From assembly GCF_014145325.1 (NCBI RefSeq), contig NZ_JACHTF010000015.1, positions 39,651-103,650 of the forward strand: DNA of 64,000 nt, given 5' to 3'. The DNA is from Marilutibacter spongiae. Lineage in GTDB: Bacteria > Pseudomonadota > Gammaproteobacteria > Xanthomonadales > Xanthomonadaceae. This document shows, piece by piece, positions 32,289 to 41,510 of the stretch. Each line of letters starts with the position of its first letter. Position 1 is the stretch's first letter. The position numbers and the translations under genes were made by a program. The notes beneath the pieces were generated by a model. That model saw only the letters and a list, made by a program, of their open reading frames with translations, had not been told where the DNA came from and did no database searches.

Positions 32289-32771
32289 TCAGTCACGGAA
32301 GTTGTCGAACTGCAGCGGCTGCTCGAACTCGGCACCCTTGAGCAGCGCGATCGCCGCCTGCAGGTCGTCGCGCTTCTTGCCGTTCACGCGCAGCTTGTCG
32401 CCGTTGATCTGCGAGTCGACCTTGATCTTGGAGCCCTTGAGCGTGGTCTGGATCTTCTTCGCCAGTTCGCGCTCGATGCCCTGCTTGACGGTGATCTTCT
32501 GCCGCGCACCGGCCAGGTTGGTCTCGACCTCGCCGAACTCCAGGCAGCGCGCATCGATGCCGCGGGCGATCAGGCGGGCATTGAGGATGTCGGTCATCTG
32601 CTTGAGCTGGAAGTCGCTCGGCGCCGACTGCGTGATCACCGTGTCCTCGAGCGCGAACTTCGCGTCCACGCCCTTGAAATCGAAGCGCGTGCCCAGCTCG
32701 CGGTTGGCCTGGTCCACCGCGTTGGTCAGTTCGTGGCTGTCGACTTCGGAAACGACGTCGAAGGAAGGCAT
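32289..32771 (-). CDS. yajQ: YajQ family cyclic-di-GMP-binding protein
   Basis: 160 residues from MPSFDVVSEVDSHELTNAVDQ, the family start; codons upstream to 32861 are not similar. Two ferredoxin-like halves, ending EQPLQFDNFRD as in homologues. In Xanthomonas campestris a YajQ protein binds cyclic di-GMP and, with a LysR regulator, affects virulence genes; in E. coli it binds tRNA/nucleotides. Probably monocistronic, 40 bp after the DUF1415 start region. Confidence 0.9.
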   Translation of the reverse strand: MPSFDVVSEVDSHELTNAVDQANRELGTRFDFKGVDAKFALEDTVITQSAPSDFQLKQMTDILNARLIARGIDARCLEFGEVETNLAGARQKITVKQGIERELAKKIQTTLKGSKIKVDSQINGDKLRVNGKKRDDLQAAIALLKGAEFEQPLQFDNFRD

Positions 32772-32911
32772 GGGCGTGGCTCCGGGCGGCGTGGCTGGGC
32801 GCAACAGGGTACCGCAGGCGGCGGCATGGCCCAATCGGGCGGCAGCCCCGGCGGGCGCCACCGGGGCCCCCGCCGCGGATAGACTGGAGCACCCCCAGAC
32901 GGCCCGTCGCC

Positions 32912-33985
32912 ATGCCCCGGATCCCCGCGTACGCCGCCCTCGATGCCGCCAGCCCGCTCGTGCCGTACGGCATCGAGCGCCGCGAACCGGGCCCGCGCGA
33001 CGTGGTCATCGACATCCTCTACTGCGGCGTCTGCCACTCCGACATCCACCAGGCCCGCAACGAGTGGGGCCGCTCGATCTTCCCCATGGTACCGGGCCAC
33101 GAGATCGTCGGGCGGGTGGCGCGCATCGGCGCGGAGGTGGAGCGCCATCGCGTCGGCGACGCCGTCGGCGTCGGTTGCTTCGTCGACTCCTGCCGTCGTT
33201 GCGGCCAGTGCCGCGCGGGCGAGGAGCAATTCTGCGAGGCCCGGCCCAGCGACACCTACAACAGCTACGAGCGCGACGCCGAGCATCGCTTCGACCGTTC
33301 GCGCCCGACCCACGGCGGCTATTCGACGTCGATCACCGTCGACGAGGCCTACGTCCTGCGCATCCCCGCGGGCATGCCGCTCGACCGGGCGGCGCCGCTG
33401 CTGTGCGCCGGCATCACGACCTATTCGCCCCTGCGCCATTTCGGCCTCGAGGCCGGGGACCGCGTGGCCGTGGTCGGACTCGGGGGGCTGGGCCACATGG
33501 CGGTCAAGCTGGCCGCGGCGATGGGCGCCCGGGTCACGGTGCTGAGCACGTCGGAATCCAAGCGCGCCGATGCCGCGGGCCTGGGCGCGCACGACTTCGC
33601 CGCGACGCGCGACGGGACGGTGTTCAAAGCGATGGCGGGACAGTTCGACCTCGTCATCGACACGGTATCGGCCGCCCACGACTACAACGCCTACCTGGGC
33701 CTGTTGAAAGTCGACGGCACCATGGTCCTGCTCGGCATTCCCGACGCCCCCCAGCCCGTCGCCGCGGGCGCCCTGATCATGAAACGCCGGCGCCTGGCCG
33801 GGTCGCTCATCGGCGGCATCCGCGAGACGCAGGAGATGCTGGATTTCTGCGCCGCGCACGGCGTGGCCGCGGACATCGAGCTGATCGACATCGCCGACAT
33901 CAACAGCGCCTACGAACGCATGCTCGCCGGCGACGTGCGCTACCGCTTCGTCATCGACCTGGCCAGCCTGCGCGATGACGGCTGA
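32912..33985 (+). CDS. Zinc-dependent NADP alcohol dehydrogenase / aldehyde reductase (YahK-like)
   Basis: 357 residues closely following E. coli YahK/Ahr. Catalytic zinc site CGVCHSDIH and GHEIVG; structural zinc Cys cluster CRRCGQCRAGEEQFC; coenzyme motif VVGLGGLGHMAVKLA; STSESKR after it indicates NADPH. Reduces medium-chain or aromatic aldehydes. It overlaps the next gene by 11 bp. Confidence 0.9.
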   Translation: MPRIPAYAALDAASPLVPYGIERREPGPRDVVIDILYCGVCHSDIHQARNEWGRSIFPMVPGHEIVGRVARIGAEVERHRVGDAVGVGCFVDSCRRCGQCRAGEEQFCEARPSDTYNSYERDAEHRFDRSRPTHGGYSTSITVDEAYVLRIPAGMPLDRAAPLLCAGITTYSPLRHFGLEAGDRVAVVGLGGLGHMAVKLAAAMGARVTVLSTSESKRADAAGLGAHDFAATRDGTVFKAMAGQFDLVIDTVSAAHDYNAYLGLLKVDGTMVLLGIPDAPQPVAAGALIMKRRRLAGSLIGGIRETQEMLDFCAAHGVAADIELIDIADINSAYERMLAGDVRYRFVIDLASLRDDG

Positions 33986-34868
33986 CGCGCGCGCCGGCGC
34001 CTCGAACACGCGCGCGGCCTGGACCATGCTGTTGGCGGTCGCGGCGTTCTCGCTGATGGACGCCGGCCTGAAAAGCCTGGCCGCGACCTACCCGCCGTTC
34101 CAGGTCGCCAGCCTGCGCGGCGCGGCCTCGCTGCCCTTCGTCCTGGCCTGGGCGCTGGCCACCGGTGGCGTCGCCTCGCTGCGCATCAACCGCTGGTCGC
34201 TGCACCTGCTGCGCGGCGCCATCGGCGTGGGGATGATGGCCAGCTTCGTCTACGCGCTGGGCAGCCTGCCCCTGTCGACGGCCTACTCGATCTTCTTCGT
34301 CGCGCCGCTGGCGATCACCGCGCTGTCGGTGCCCCTGCTCGGCGAGCGCGTCGGTCCGCGGCGCTGGATGGCGATCGCGATCGGCCTGCTCGGCGTGCTG
34401 GTGCTGCTGCGCCCGCGTGGCGAAGGCATGGTGAGCCTGGCCGCGCTCGCGGTGCTGGCGGCGGCGCTGGGCTACGCGCTCAGCGCGATCACCGTGCGCC
34501 TGCTCACGCGTACCGACAGCGTGCAGTCGATCATGGTCTGGCTGCTGGTGATGATCGCGCTCGGCGCGGGCCTGCTGGCGTGGCCGGACTGGCGGCCGAT
34601 CCGGCTCGAACATGCCTGGACGATCGCCGGCGTCGGCATCGCCGGTGCGCTGGGGCAGTACGCCATCACCGAGGCCTTCCGCATCGGCGAGGCTTCGGCG
34701 ATCGCGCCGCTCGAATACACCGCCCTGGTCTGGGGCGTGCTGCTGGACCTGGGCCTGTGGGGCGTCCTGCCGGACGCGATCACCTGGGTCGGCGCGGCGA
34801 TCATCGTGGCCAGCGGGCTCTACCTGCTCCGGCGCGAACGCCTGCATGCCGAGGCCGAACACCCCTGA
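33975..34868 (+). CDS. DMT superfamily transporter (EamA)
   Basis: 297 residues, ten predicted membrane helices in two EamA repeats (first about 15-145, second about 158-290; the second repeat opens LAALAVLAAALGYALSAITVRLL). RdmA/RhaT-like metabolite exporters share this build. Its start overlaps the reductase gene by 11 bp, hinting at co-expression; substrate unknown. Confidence 0.85.
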   Translation: MTADARAGASNTRAAWTMLLAVAAFSLMDAGLKSLAATYPPFQVASLRGAASLPFVLAWALATGGVASLRINRWSLHLLRGAIGVGMMASFVYALGSLPLSTAYSIFFVAPLAITALSVPLLGERVGPRRWMAIAIGLLGVLVLLRPRGEGMVSLAALAVLAAALGYALSAITVRLLTRTDSVQSIMVWLLVMIALGAGLLAWPDWRPIRLEHAWTIAGVGIAGALGQYAITEAFRIGEASAIAPLEYTALVWGVLLDLGLWGVLPDAITWVGAAIIVASGLYLLRRERLHAEAEHP

Positions 34869-34875
34869 ACGACGA

Positions 34876-34895
34876 CGCCCCGCCGGAGCGGGGCG
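34876..34895. terminator. Hairpin between convergent DMT and OmpW genes
   Basis: CGCCCCGC-CGGA-GCGGGGCG, an 8-bp GC stem 7 bp after the DMT stop. No T tract on either side, so only a possible terminator. Confidence 0.4.
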
Positions 34896-34936
34896 CGTCG
34901 GGACGTGCAGGGGCCGGCACGTCCGGTCCAGCGCGG

Positions 34937-35584
34937 TCAGAAGCGTGCGCCGATGCCCACGCCCAGGATCACCGGGTTGACCTTCGCCTCGGCGACCTTC
35001 TGGCCGTCGAGCTCGAGGTCGGAGTCGCCATTGAGGTAGCGCACGTCGGCGCGCGCGAACCAGCTCGGCGACAGCTTCACGTCGACGCCGGCGGTCGCCA
35101 TCGCGCCCTTGGCGGTCTCCACGCCGAGACGCTGGCCGGCGAGGCCGCCGCTCGGCTCGACCGACTCGTCGCTGAAGTTCTGCTCGTAGTAGCCCAGGCC
35201 CACGAACGGACGCACCAGGCTGTCGGCGGGGCGGAAGTGGTACTGGCCGCTCAGCGCGTAGGGCTGCGAATCCACGCTGCCCAACTTGCCGTTCGCGCCG
35301 TTGACGCGATGGCCGAAGCGGTTGGCCGCGCCCCAGGCTTCCACGGCGACGTGGTCGTTGACGTACCAGCTGGCGCTGAGGGTGGCGGCGTCGCTGCCAT
35401 CCATTTCCAGGCGCTGGCTGTCGCCGATCCAGGTGTTCTCGGTGGGTTCGGCCAGGGCGATGCCGCCGACCACGGCGAAGCGCTTGCCAGTCGAGGTCTC
35501 GGTGGAGAAGGCATCCTGGGCGAAGGCGGTGGGGGCAAGGGCGAGCCCGGCCAGAAGGGCGAGGGAAAGGGTCTTGAATCGCAT
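34937..35584 (-). CDS. OmpW family outer-membrane protein
   Basis: 215 residues. Signal peptide MRFKTLSLALLAGLALAPTAFAQ; then alternating beta strands of an eight-stranded barrel (YALSGQYHFRPADSLVRPFVGLGYYEQNF) with the C-terminal ILGVGIGARF ending in Phe, the outer-membrane sorting signal. GVDVKLSPSWFARADVRYL is characteristic of OmpW. Transports small hydrophobic molecules in known members. AAAGGAG lies seven bases before the ATG. Confidence 0.88.
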   Translation of the reverse strand: MRFKTLSLALLAGLALAPTAFAQDAFSTETSTGKRFAVVGGIALAEPTENTWIGDSQRLEMDGSDAATLSASWYVNDHVAVEAWGAANRFGHRVNGANGKLGSVDSQPYALSGQYHFRPADSLVRPFVGLGYYEQNFSDESVEPSGGLAGQRLGVETAKGAMATAGVDVKLSPSWFARADVRYLNGDSDLELDGQKVAEAKVNPVILGVGIGARF

Positions 35585-35913
35585 CGTCAACTCCTTTGTA
35601 GAGCTCTGTCGGCTCTTGTCTGGTGGTGCAGGAACCCGGCGCGTCGGGGGAGGTGCCGTGCCAGGCAGGCGCACCATATCGACGGTCACATGAACGGGCC
35701 TTACCTCGCGGCCCGGCGTCGCCAGCGGGGATTCAGGGAGGTCGAAGGGGCGTGTGCGAACGGTCCGCCCGCCGCGACGCGAAACGCCCTGCGCCGGGCG
35801 CGTGCCTCCATACCGGGGCAGATGGTTTCAGCTGATACCTACGTCGCGGTTGGCGCATCCGGGCTCTGCCGCCACAATAGGCAATTCCCCATACGGTTAC
35901 GGCGAGCCCGAAC
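35585..35913. other. Divergent promoter region of ompW and aceF
   Basis: 329 bp without a gene. It must hold promoters for both divergent genes, but I see no strong sigma-70 pair, dyad or riboswitch. A weak AT-rich stretch (CACAATAGGCAATTCCCCATACGG at 35872-35895) lies just before aceF. Confidence 0.5.
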
Positions 35914-37278
35914 ATGGCTGAGTTGAAGGAAGCACGCGTCCCCGACATTGGCGACTACGACGGCGTGCCGGTGATTGAATTGCTGGTGGCGGTGGGCGAC
36001 ACCGTCAGCCAGGACCAGGGCCTGGTGACGCTGGAATCGGACAAGGCGACGATGGAGGTGCCCGCGCCGTTCGCTGGCGTGGTGCGCGAGCTCAAGGTCA
36101 AGCTGGGCGACGAACTGGCCGAAGGCAGCGTGGTCGCGCTGATCGAGCCCAGCGAAGCATCGGAAGCCGCCCCGGCCGTCGAGGCCAAGGCCGCTCCCGA
36201 GGCGCCGGCCGCCTCGAGCCCGCCCGCGCCGGAAGCCGGCAGTGCGTCCGCCCCGGCGCCTGCCAGGGCCACGCCATCCGCGCCGGCCTCTACATCTGCT
36301 GGGTCCGAGCCGAAGTCGCCGCCGGTGGCCTTCACCGCCGACGAGCTGTTGCCCGACAAGGTCCCCTACGCCAGCCCCGCCGTGCGCCTGTTCGCACGCG
36401 AACTGGGCGTCGACCTGTCGAAGGTGGCCGGCAGCGAGCGCGGCGGCCGGATCAGCCGCGAGGACGTGCAGAAGTTCGTCAAGGGCGTGATGTCCGGCGC
36501 GACGCCCGCCGCGCGCACCGGCGGTGGCGGCGGGCTCGACCTGCTGCCATGGCCGAAGGTGGATTTCGCCAAGTTTGGCGAGACCGAGACCCGGCCGCTG
36601 TCCCGGATCAAGAAGCTGTCGGGCGCGAACCTCGCGCGCAACTGGGCGATGATCCCGCACGTCACCCAGCACGAAGATGCCGACATCACCGACCTGGAGG
36701 CCTTGCGCGTCGCCCTCAACAAGGAGAACGAGAAGGCCAGGAACGGCATCAAGCTGACGATGCTCGCGTTCCTCATGAAGGCCTCGGTCGCGGCCCTGCA
36801 GAAGTTTCCCGAGTTCAACGCCTCGCTCGACGCGACCGGCGAGAACCTGGTGCTCAAGAAGTATTACCACGTCGGCTTCGCCGCCGACACGCCCAATGGC
36901 CTGGTGGTGCCGGTGGTCCGCGACTGCGACAAGAAGGGCGTCAACCAGATCGCGCTCGAGATGGGCGAGCTCGCCGGGAAGGCGCGCGACGGCAAGCTGG
37001 GACCCTCCGACATGAGCGGCGGCTGCTTCTCGATCAGCTCGCTGGGCGGGATCGGGGGCACCGCGTTCACCCCGATCGTCAACGCCCCGGAAGTGGCCAT
37101 CCTCGGGGTGTCGCGCTCGGCGATGAAGCCGGTCTGGGACGGCAAGGCCTTCCAGCCGCGCCTGGTCCTGCCGCTGTCGCTCAGCTACGACCACCGCGTC
37201 ATCGACGGGGCCTCCGCGGCCCGTTTCGCCGCCTATCTTTCGACCCTGCTGGGCGACATGCGCCGGGGGCTGCTGTGA
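35914..37278 (+). CDS. aceF: Dihydrolipoamide acetyltransferase, E2 of pyruvate dehydrogenase
   Basis: 454 residues. One lipoyl domain (about 1-80, lipoyl Lys in ESDKATMEVP), an Ala/Pro linker (about 88-135), the E1/E3-binding domain (YASPAVRLFARELGVDLSKVAGSERGGRISREDV, about 149-185) and the acetyltransferase core ending SYDHRVIDGASAARF (His and Asp of DHRxxDG). Transfers acetyl to CoA. With lpd 1.8 kb downstream it forms part of the complex; aceE (E1) is not in the window. Only one lipoyl domain, whereas E. coli has three. Confidence 0.92.
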   Translation: MAELKEARVPDIGDYDGVPVIELLVAVGDTVSQDQGLVTLESDKATMEVPAPFAGVVRELKVKLGDELAEGSVVALIEPSEASEAAPAVEAKAAPEAPAASSPPAPEAGSASAPAPARATPSAPASTSAGSEPKSPPVAFTADELLPDKVPYASPAVRLFARELGVDLSKVAGSERGGRISREDVQKFVKGVMSGATPAARTGGGGGLDLLPWPKVDFAKFGETETRPLSRIKKLSGANLARNWAMIPHVTQHEDADITDLEALRVALNKENEKARNGIKLTMLAFLMKASVAALQKFPEFNASLDATGENLVLKKYYHVGFAADTPNGLVVPVVRDCDKKGVNQIALEMGELAGKARDGKLGPSDMSGGCFSISSLGGIGGTAFTPIVNAPEVAILGVSRSAMKPVWDGKAFQPRLVLPLSLSYDHRVIDGASAARFAAYLSTLLGDMRRGLL

Positions 37279-37928
37279 TGCGCGCTGGACTGTTGGGGCT
37301 GGCCCTGGTCGCCGGCCTGGCGTTCGCGCCCGCCGCCGCGGCGGCCGACGCCTGCGGCGCGACCTTCGGCCACGGCTGGCCGCCCGCGACCGAGAACTAC
37401 GGTTCGGCGGTCGAAGGCCTGCTGGCGGGCGGGGAAGCCCCGCAGCTCATGATCACCCGCCTGCCGTCGCGCGGCACCGAGAGTGCGCTGATGCTGGTCC
37501 AGGACGCCGGCGGCTGGCGGCTGCGCTTCGCCGAGGCCGACGAGCGTGTCATGGCCTGGAGCGGCACCGGCGACGGCGTCAAGCGCGAATTGCGCGTCGA
37601 CCAGTTCCCGGATGTCGAGGAAGTCCCGATCCCGGCGGCGGTGGCCGAGCGGATCGTCGCCAGCTGGCACCGGCTCATGACCTCCCTGCCCGAGGCTCGC
37701 AGTGCGCCCTACAGCGACGAAGAGCAGTGGCTGGTCGTGCTCGACGGCGTCCGCGTCGGCGGCGAGGTCCCCGATTGCGATGCCGGCGAACTGCTGGCCG
37801 AGCAGGTGAAGCTGCTCATCGAGGCGGTGGACGAAAGCGAGTCCAAGCGCGAGCGCCGATGGGCGCAGGTGCAGGAACTGCTGCGCGAAATGGACGTGCA
37901 GTCGCTGGCCGGCCTGGGCGCCGACTGA
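37278..37928 (+). CDS. Secreted hypothetical protein between PDH genes
   Basis: 216 residues. Signal peptide MRAGLLGLALVAGLAFAPAAAAA, then ACGATFGHGWPPATENYGSAVEGLL; two to three Cys, an acidic C-terminal helix. I do not recognise a domain. Its ATG shares one base with the aceF stop (TGATG), so it is translationally coupled to aceF, and the MscS gene follows 4 bp later. Confidence 0.65.
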   Translation: MRAGLLGLALVAGLAFAPAAAAADACGATFGHGWPPATENYGSAVEGLLAGGEAPQLMITRLPSRGTESALMLVQDAGGWRLRFAEADERVMAWSGTGDGVKRELRVDQFPDVEEVPIPAAVAERIVASWHRLMTSLPEARSAPYSDEEQWLVVLDGVRVGGEVPDCDAGELLAEQVKLLIEAVDESESKRERRWAQVQELLREMDVQSLAGLGAD

Positions 37929-37932
37929 ATCG

Positions 37933-39087
37933 ATGGCCGCGGAAGGCGCCAGCGAAAGCCTCCAGCGGGCGGGCGACAGCGTCATCGACGCAGCCGACGA
38001 AGCCGCGCGCAAGGGCGTGGACGGCCTGCAGCCCTTCCTCGACCATACGCTGCTGCAGTTCTCCGGCGTCAGCATCACCGTGGGCGGCATCCTCGCCGCG
38101 GTCGTCGCGGTCCTGGTGGCGGTCGTGGTCTCGGCCCTGCTGCGGCGCGCGCTCAATCGCTACGGCGAACGCCAGCCCAACGCCAGCCGCGCGTCGATCT
38201 ACACCCTGTCGCGGGTCGTGCACTACGCCTTCATCGCCGTCGGCCTGCTGCTGGCGCTGGAGTTCATCGGAATCCCGGTGGCCAAGTTCACCGTCTTCGC
38301 CGGCGCGATCGGCGTGGGCCTGGGGTTCGGCCTGCAGGCGATCTTCAACAACTTCATCTCCGGCCTGATCCTGCTGTTCGACCGTTCGCTCAAGGTCGGC
38401 GACTTCGTCGAGCTGGAGTCGGGCGTGCACGGCGAGGTGCAGGCCATCCAGATCCGCGCCACCCGCATCGTCACCAACGACAACATCGACATACTGGTGC
38501 CGAACTCCGAGTTCGTCAGCGGGCGGGTCGTCAACTGGACCTATCGCGACGTCTCCCGGCGCATCCGGGTGCCCTTCGGCGTGGCCTACGGCACCGACAA
38601 GGAACTGGTCAAGAAAGCCGCCCTGGAGGCGGCCGCCGAGGTGCCGTTCACCCTGGCCCTCGACGGCCCGCGCAAGCCCCAGGTGTGGCTGGTCGAGTTC
38701 GGCGACAGCAGCCTGAACTTCGAGCTGGTGACCTGGCTGACCGCCGAGGCGACCAAGCGCCCGGCAACGGTCAAGGCCGCCTATCTCTGGGCGCTGGAGA
38801 CCGCGCTCGCGCAGCATGGCATCGAGATCCCGTTTCCGCAGCGCGACCTCCACCTGCGCAGCATCTTCGGGCAGCAGGGCGACGCGGCGCTGGCTGCGTT
38901 CCGGCGCAACGCGCAGGCGGCCGACGACGACGGCGCCGACGCGCCCCGGGCGCCCGCGCTCGCCCATGACGAACGCGAAGCACTGTCGTCCAACGATGCC
39001 ACCCTCGACGTGCAGCAGGGCGGGGCGGAACTGGCCGAAGGCGCCGAGCGCGAAGACAACACGGACAACGACGCGCGCGAGCGTTGA
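37933..39087 (+). CDS. Small-conductance mechanosensitive channel (MscS family)
   Basis: 384 residues. Three or four membrane helices at about 45-140, with the pore helix FAGAIGVGLGFGLQAIFNNFISGLILLFDRSLKVGDFVEL (Gly/Ala-rich TM3, then the beta domain). NDNIDILVPNSEFVSGRVVNWTY is the conserved MscS middle domain. The last 70 residues are acidic and disordered. Opens on membrane tension to release solutes during osmotic downshock. Located inside the aceF-lpd string. Confidence 0.9.
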   Translation: MAAEGASESLQRAGDSVIDAADEAARKGVDGLQPFLDHTLLQFSGVSITVGGILAAVVAVLVAVVVSALLRRALNRYGERQPNASRASIYTLSRVVHYAFIAVGLLLALEFIGIPVAKFTVFAGAIGVGLGFGLQAIFNNFISGLILLFDRSLKVGDFVELESGVHGEVQAIQIRATRIVTNDNIDILVPNSEFVSGRVVNWTYRDVSRRIRVPFGVAYGTDKELVKKAALEAAAEVPFTLALDGPRKPQVWLVEFGDSSLNFELVTWLTAEATKRPATVKAAYLWALETALAQHGIEIPFPQRDLHLRSIFGQQGDAALAAFRRNAQAADDDGADAPRAPALAHDEREALSSNDATLDVQQGGAELAEGAEREDNTDNDARER

Positions 39088-39114
39088 GCGCGCGCCTGAC
39101 TGGAGAGCTCCACA

Positions 39115-40935
39115 ATGGCAACACAAATCGAAGTGAAGGTCCCCGACATCGGCGACTACGACGGCGTGCCGGTGATCGAACTGCTGGTCGCGGTCGGCGA
39201 CAGCGTCAGTGCCGACCAGGGCCTGGTCACGCTGGAGTCCGACAAGGCGACGATGGAAGTGCCGTCGCCCGCCGCCGGCGTGGTCAAGGCGCTCAAGGTC
39301 AAGCTCGGCGACACGGTGTCGGAAGGCGCGGTGATCGCGATCCTCGAAGCGGCCGAGGGCGCGTCCGGCGCAACCGAGACGGGTCCGGCGAAGTCGGACG
39401 CAGCGGATGCCGGTTCATCCGCTGCCAGCAAGGAGCCCGCGGCGGCTGCCGCGGCTCCGGCCGAGGCGCCGAAGGCCGCGTCCGCGAGCGGCCGCCAGGC
39501 CGACATCGAATGCCGCATGGTCGTGATCGGCTCCGGCCCGGGCGGCTACACGGCGGCGTTCCGCGCGGCCGACCTGGGGCTGGACACGGTGCTGGTCGAG
39601 CGTTACCCGTCGCTGGGCGGGGTATGCCTCAATGTCGGCTGCATCCCGTCCAAGGCCTTGCTGCATGCCGCCGCCCTGATCGAGGAGGCCGCGCATTCGG
39701 CCGAGATCGGCATCAGCTTCGGCAAGCCGAAGATCGACATCGACACGCTGCGCACGTTCAAGCAGGACAAGGTCGTCGATCGCCTGACCGGCGGCCTGGC
39801 CGGCATGGCCAGGCAGCGCAAGGTGCGGGTGGTGCAGGGCGTGGCCCGCTTCCTGTCGCCGAACGAACTGGAGATCGCCGGAGAGGATGGCAAGACGCAG
39901 GTCCTGCGCTTCGAGCACTGCATCATCGCCGCGGGCTCGCAGGTGGTGAAGCTGCCCAACTTCCCCTGGGACGACCCGCGCGTGATGGACTCCACCGACG
40001 CGTTGGAGCTGGCCGAGGTGCCGAAGTCGCTGCTGGTCGTGGGTGGCGGCATCATCGGCCTGGAGATGGCGACGGTCTACCGCGCGCTGGGCGCGGAAGT
40101 GACCGTGGTCGAGTTCATGGACCAGTTGATGCCGGGCGCCGACAAGGACCTGGTGAAGCCGTTGGCCGACCGCCTGAAGAAGCAGGGCGTCGCGGTCCAC
40201 TTGAAGACGAAGGCCGCCAAGGTCGAGGCGGGCAAGAAGGGCATCACGGTGCACTTCGAGAGCGCCGACGAGGGCCAGCAGCCGGCGCTCGCATCCGGGA
40301 CGTGGGACCGGGTGCTGGTGGCGGTCGGCCGTACGCCCAACGGCGGCAAGCTCGACGCCGACAAGGCCGGCGTGCAGGTGACCGAACGCGGTTTCATCCC
40401 GGTCGACCGGCAGATGCGCACCAACGTGCCGCACATCTTCGCGATCGGCGACCTCGTCGGCCAGCCGATGCTCGCGCACAAGGCGACGCACGAGGGCAAG
40501 CTGGCGGCTGAAGTCGCCGCCGGCGAGAAGAAGGAGTGGGTGGCGCGGGTGATCCCGTCGGTCGCCTACACCGATCCCGAGATCGCCTGGGTCGGCGTCA
40601 CCGAGACCGAGGCCAGGGCGAAGGGCCTCAAGGTCAGCGTCGGCAAGTTCCCGTGGGCGGCCAGTGGCCGCGCGATCGGCATCGGCCGCACCGAAGGCTC
40701 CACCAAGCTCGTCTTCGACGAAGCCACCCACCGCATCGTCGGCGCCGGCATCGTCGGCGTGCACGCGGGCGACCTGATCGCCGAGCTTGCGCTCGCGATC
40801 GAGATGGGCTGCGAGGCCGCGGACATCGGGCACACCGTCCATCCGCACCCGACCCTCAGCGAGAGCGTGGCGATGGCGGCGGAGGTCTACGAAGGCACCA
40901 TCACCGACCTGTACCTGCCCAAGCGCGGGAAGTAG
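39115..40935 (+). CDS. lpdA: Dihydrolipoyl dehydrogenase (E3) with N-terminal lipoyl domain
   Basis: 606 residues, about 130 longer than ordinary E3. Residues 1-80 are a lipoyl domain (Lys in ESDKATMEVPSP), followed by an Ala-rich linker to about 127, then the flavoenzyme: FAD motif VIGSGPGGYTAAFRAADLG, redox-active GGVCLNVGCIPSKALL, NAD motif VVGGGIIGLEMATVYRALG, the second FAD-binding GDLVGQPMLAHKA and the dimer-interface HPHPTLSE (catalytic His). Reoxidises dihydrolipoamide with NAD+. It closes the gene string, followed by a terminator. Lipoyl-E3 fusions are known in several bacteria. Confidence 0.93.
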   Translation: MATQIEVKVPDIGDYDGVPVIELLVAVGDSVSADQGLVTLESDKATMEVPSPAAGVVKALKVKLGDTVSEGAVIAILEAAEGASGATETGPAKSDAADAGSSAASKEPAAAAAAPAEAPKAASASGRQADIECRMVVIGSGPGGYTAAFRAADLGLDTVLVERYPSLGGVCLNVGCIPSKALLHAAALIEEAAHSAEIGISFGKPKIDIDTLRTFKQDKVVDRLTGGLAGMARQRKVRVVQGVARFLSPNELEIAGEDGKTQVLRFEHCIIAAGSQVVKLPNFPWDDPRVMDSTDALELAEVPKSLLVVGGGIIGLEMATVYRALGAEVTVVEFMDQLMPGADKDLVKPLADRLKKQGVAVHLKTKAAKVEAGKKGITVHFESADEGQQPALASGTWDRVLVAVGRTPNGGKLDADKAGVQVTERGFIPVDRQMRTNVPHIFAIGDLVGQPMLAHKATHEGKLAAEVAAGEKKEWVARVIPSVAYTDPEIAWVGVTETEARAKGLKVSVGKFPWAASGRAIGIGRTEGSTKLVFDEATHRIVGAGIVGVHAGDLIAELALAIEMGCEAADIGHTVHPHPTLSESVAMAAEVYEGTITDLYLPKRGK

Positions 40936-40962
40936 GCGGCCCGGACGGGCCCGCGGACGGAA

Positions 40963-40994
40963 CGAAGCCCCGGCATGCCGGGGCTTCGCTGTTT
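40963..40994 (+). terminator. Terminator after lpdA
   Basis: CGAAGCCCCGGC-AT-GCCGGGGCTTCG (12-bp near-perfect stem) followed by CTGTTT. Ends the aceF-lpd string. Confidence 0.75.
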
Positions 40995-41090
40995 GAGCCG
41001 ACCGCGCCAGTGGGCCCTTGACGAGGAAATGGAAGGCGGGGTGCTCATGGGGTTCGACACGCCGTGTCGGCGAAAGTTCACCGCGCGCGC

Positions 41091-41297
41091 TCAGCCGGCC
41101 ACCAGGGTCCCGCCGGCTGCGGCGCGGCGCGCCTCGATGCGCCGCCATGCCTTCTCGTGCAGGTGGTAGGCGATGCTGTTGATGGCCGGCTCGACCAGGG
41201 CCAGCGTCCCGCCCACCAGCACGCTGCCGGTCATCAGGTAGCCGACGGCGAAGGCCACGCTGAAATGCACCGCGGCGAAGCTGAATGTCTTGGACAT
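41091..41297 (-). CDS. DUF2061 membrane protein
   Basis: 68 residues from MSKTFSFAAVHFSVAFAVGYLMTGSVLVGGTLALVEPAINSIAYHLHEKAW, the DUF2061 core: two membrane helices joined by a short turn and a terminal basic helix. Function unknown. AGGTGG lies eight bases upstream. A Fur-box-like sequence sits 17 bp before the start codon, suggesting iron-responsive expression. Confidence 0.8.
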   Translation of the reverse strand: MSKTFSFAAVHFSVAFAVGYLMTGSVLVGGTLALVEPAINSIAYHLHEKAWRRIEARRAAAGGTLVAG

Positions 41298-41313
41298 TGC
41301 GCCCACCTGTTAA

Positions 41314-41330
41314 TGAGAATGATTATTGAT
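41314..41330. promoter_or_regulatory. Fur-box-like sequence
   Basis: TGAGAATGATTATTGAT matches the 7-1-7 Fur core (TGATAAT-N-ATTATCA) at 12 of 14 dyad positions by eye. It lies in the divergent region between the DUF2061 gene (start 41297) and the ATP synthase operon (atpI from about 41511); proximity favours control of the former. Confidence 0.55.
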
Positions 41331-41510
41331 AGTGGCGTCCGTGGCCGCTAAAATCCAATGGAATCAATGAATCCAGGGCATAGGAACAGGCTATCGCGGG
41401 CGCCTCCCGCTGCCGGTGGCGGCGACTTGTGGCGGTTGCCGTAAAAGCCTCCGCGCTCTATACTTTTGCGGCTCACCCGGGCGGTTTTGTCCAACGTGAT
41501 CGAGTCCCGC

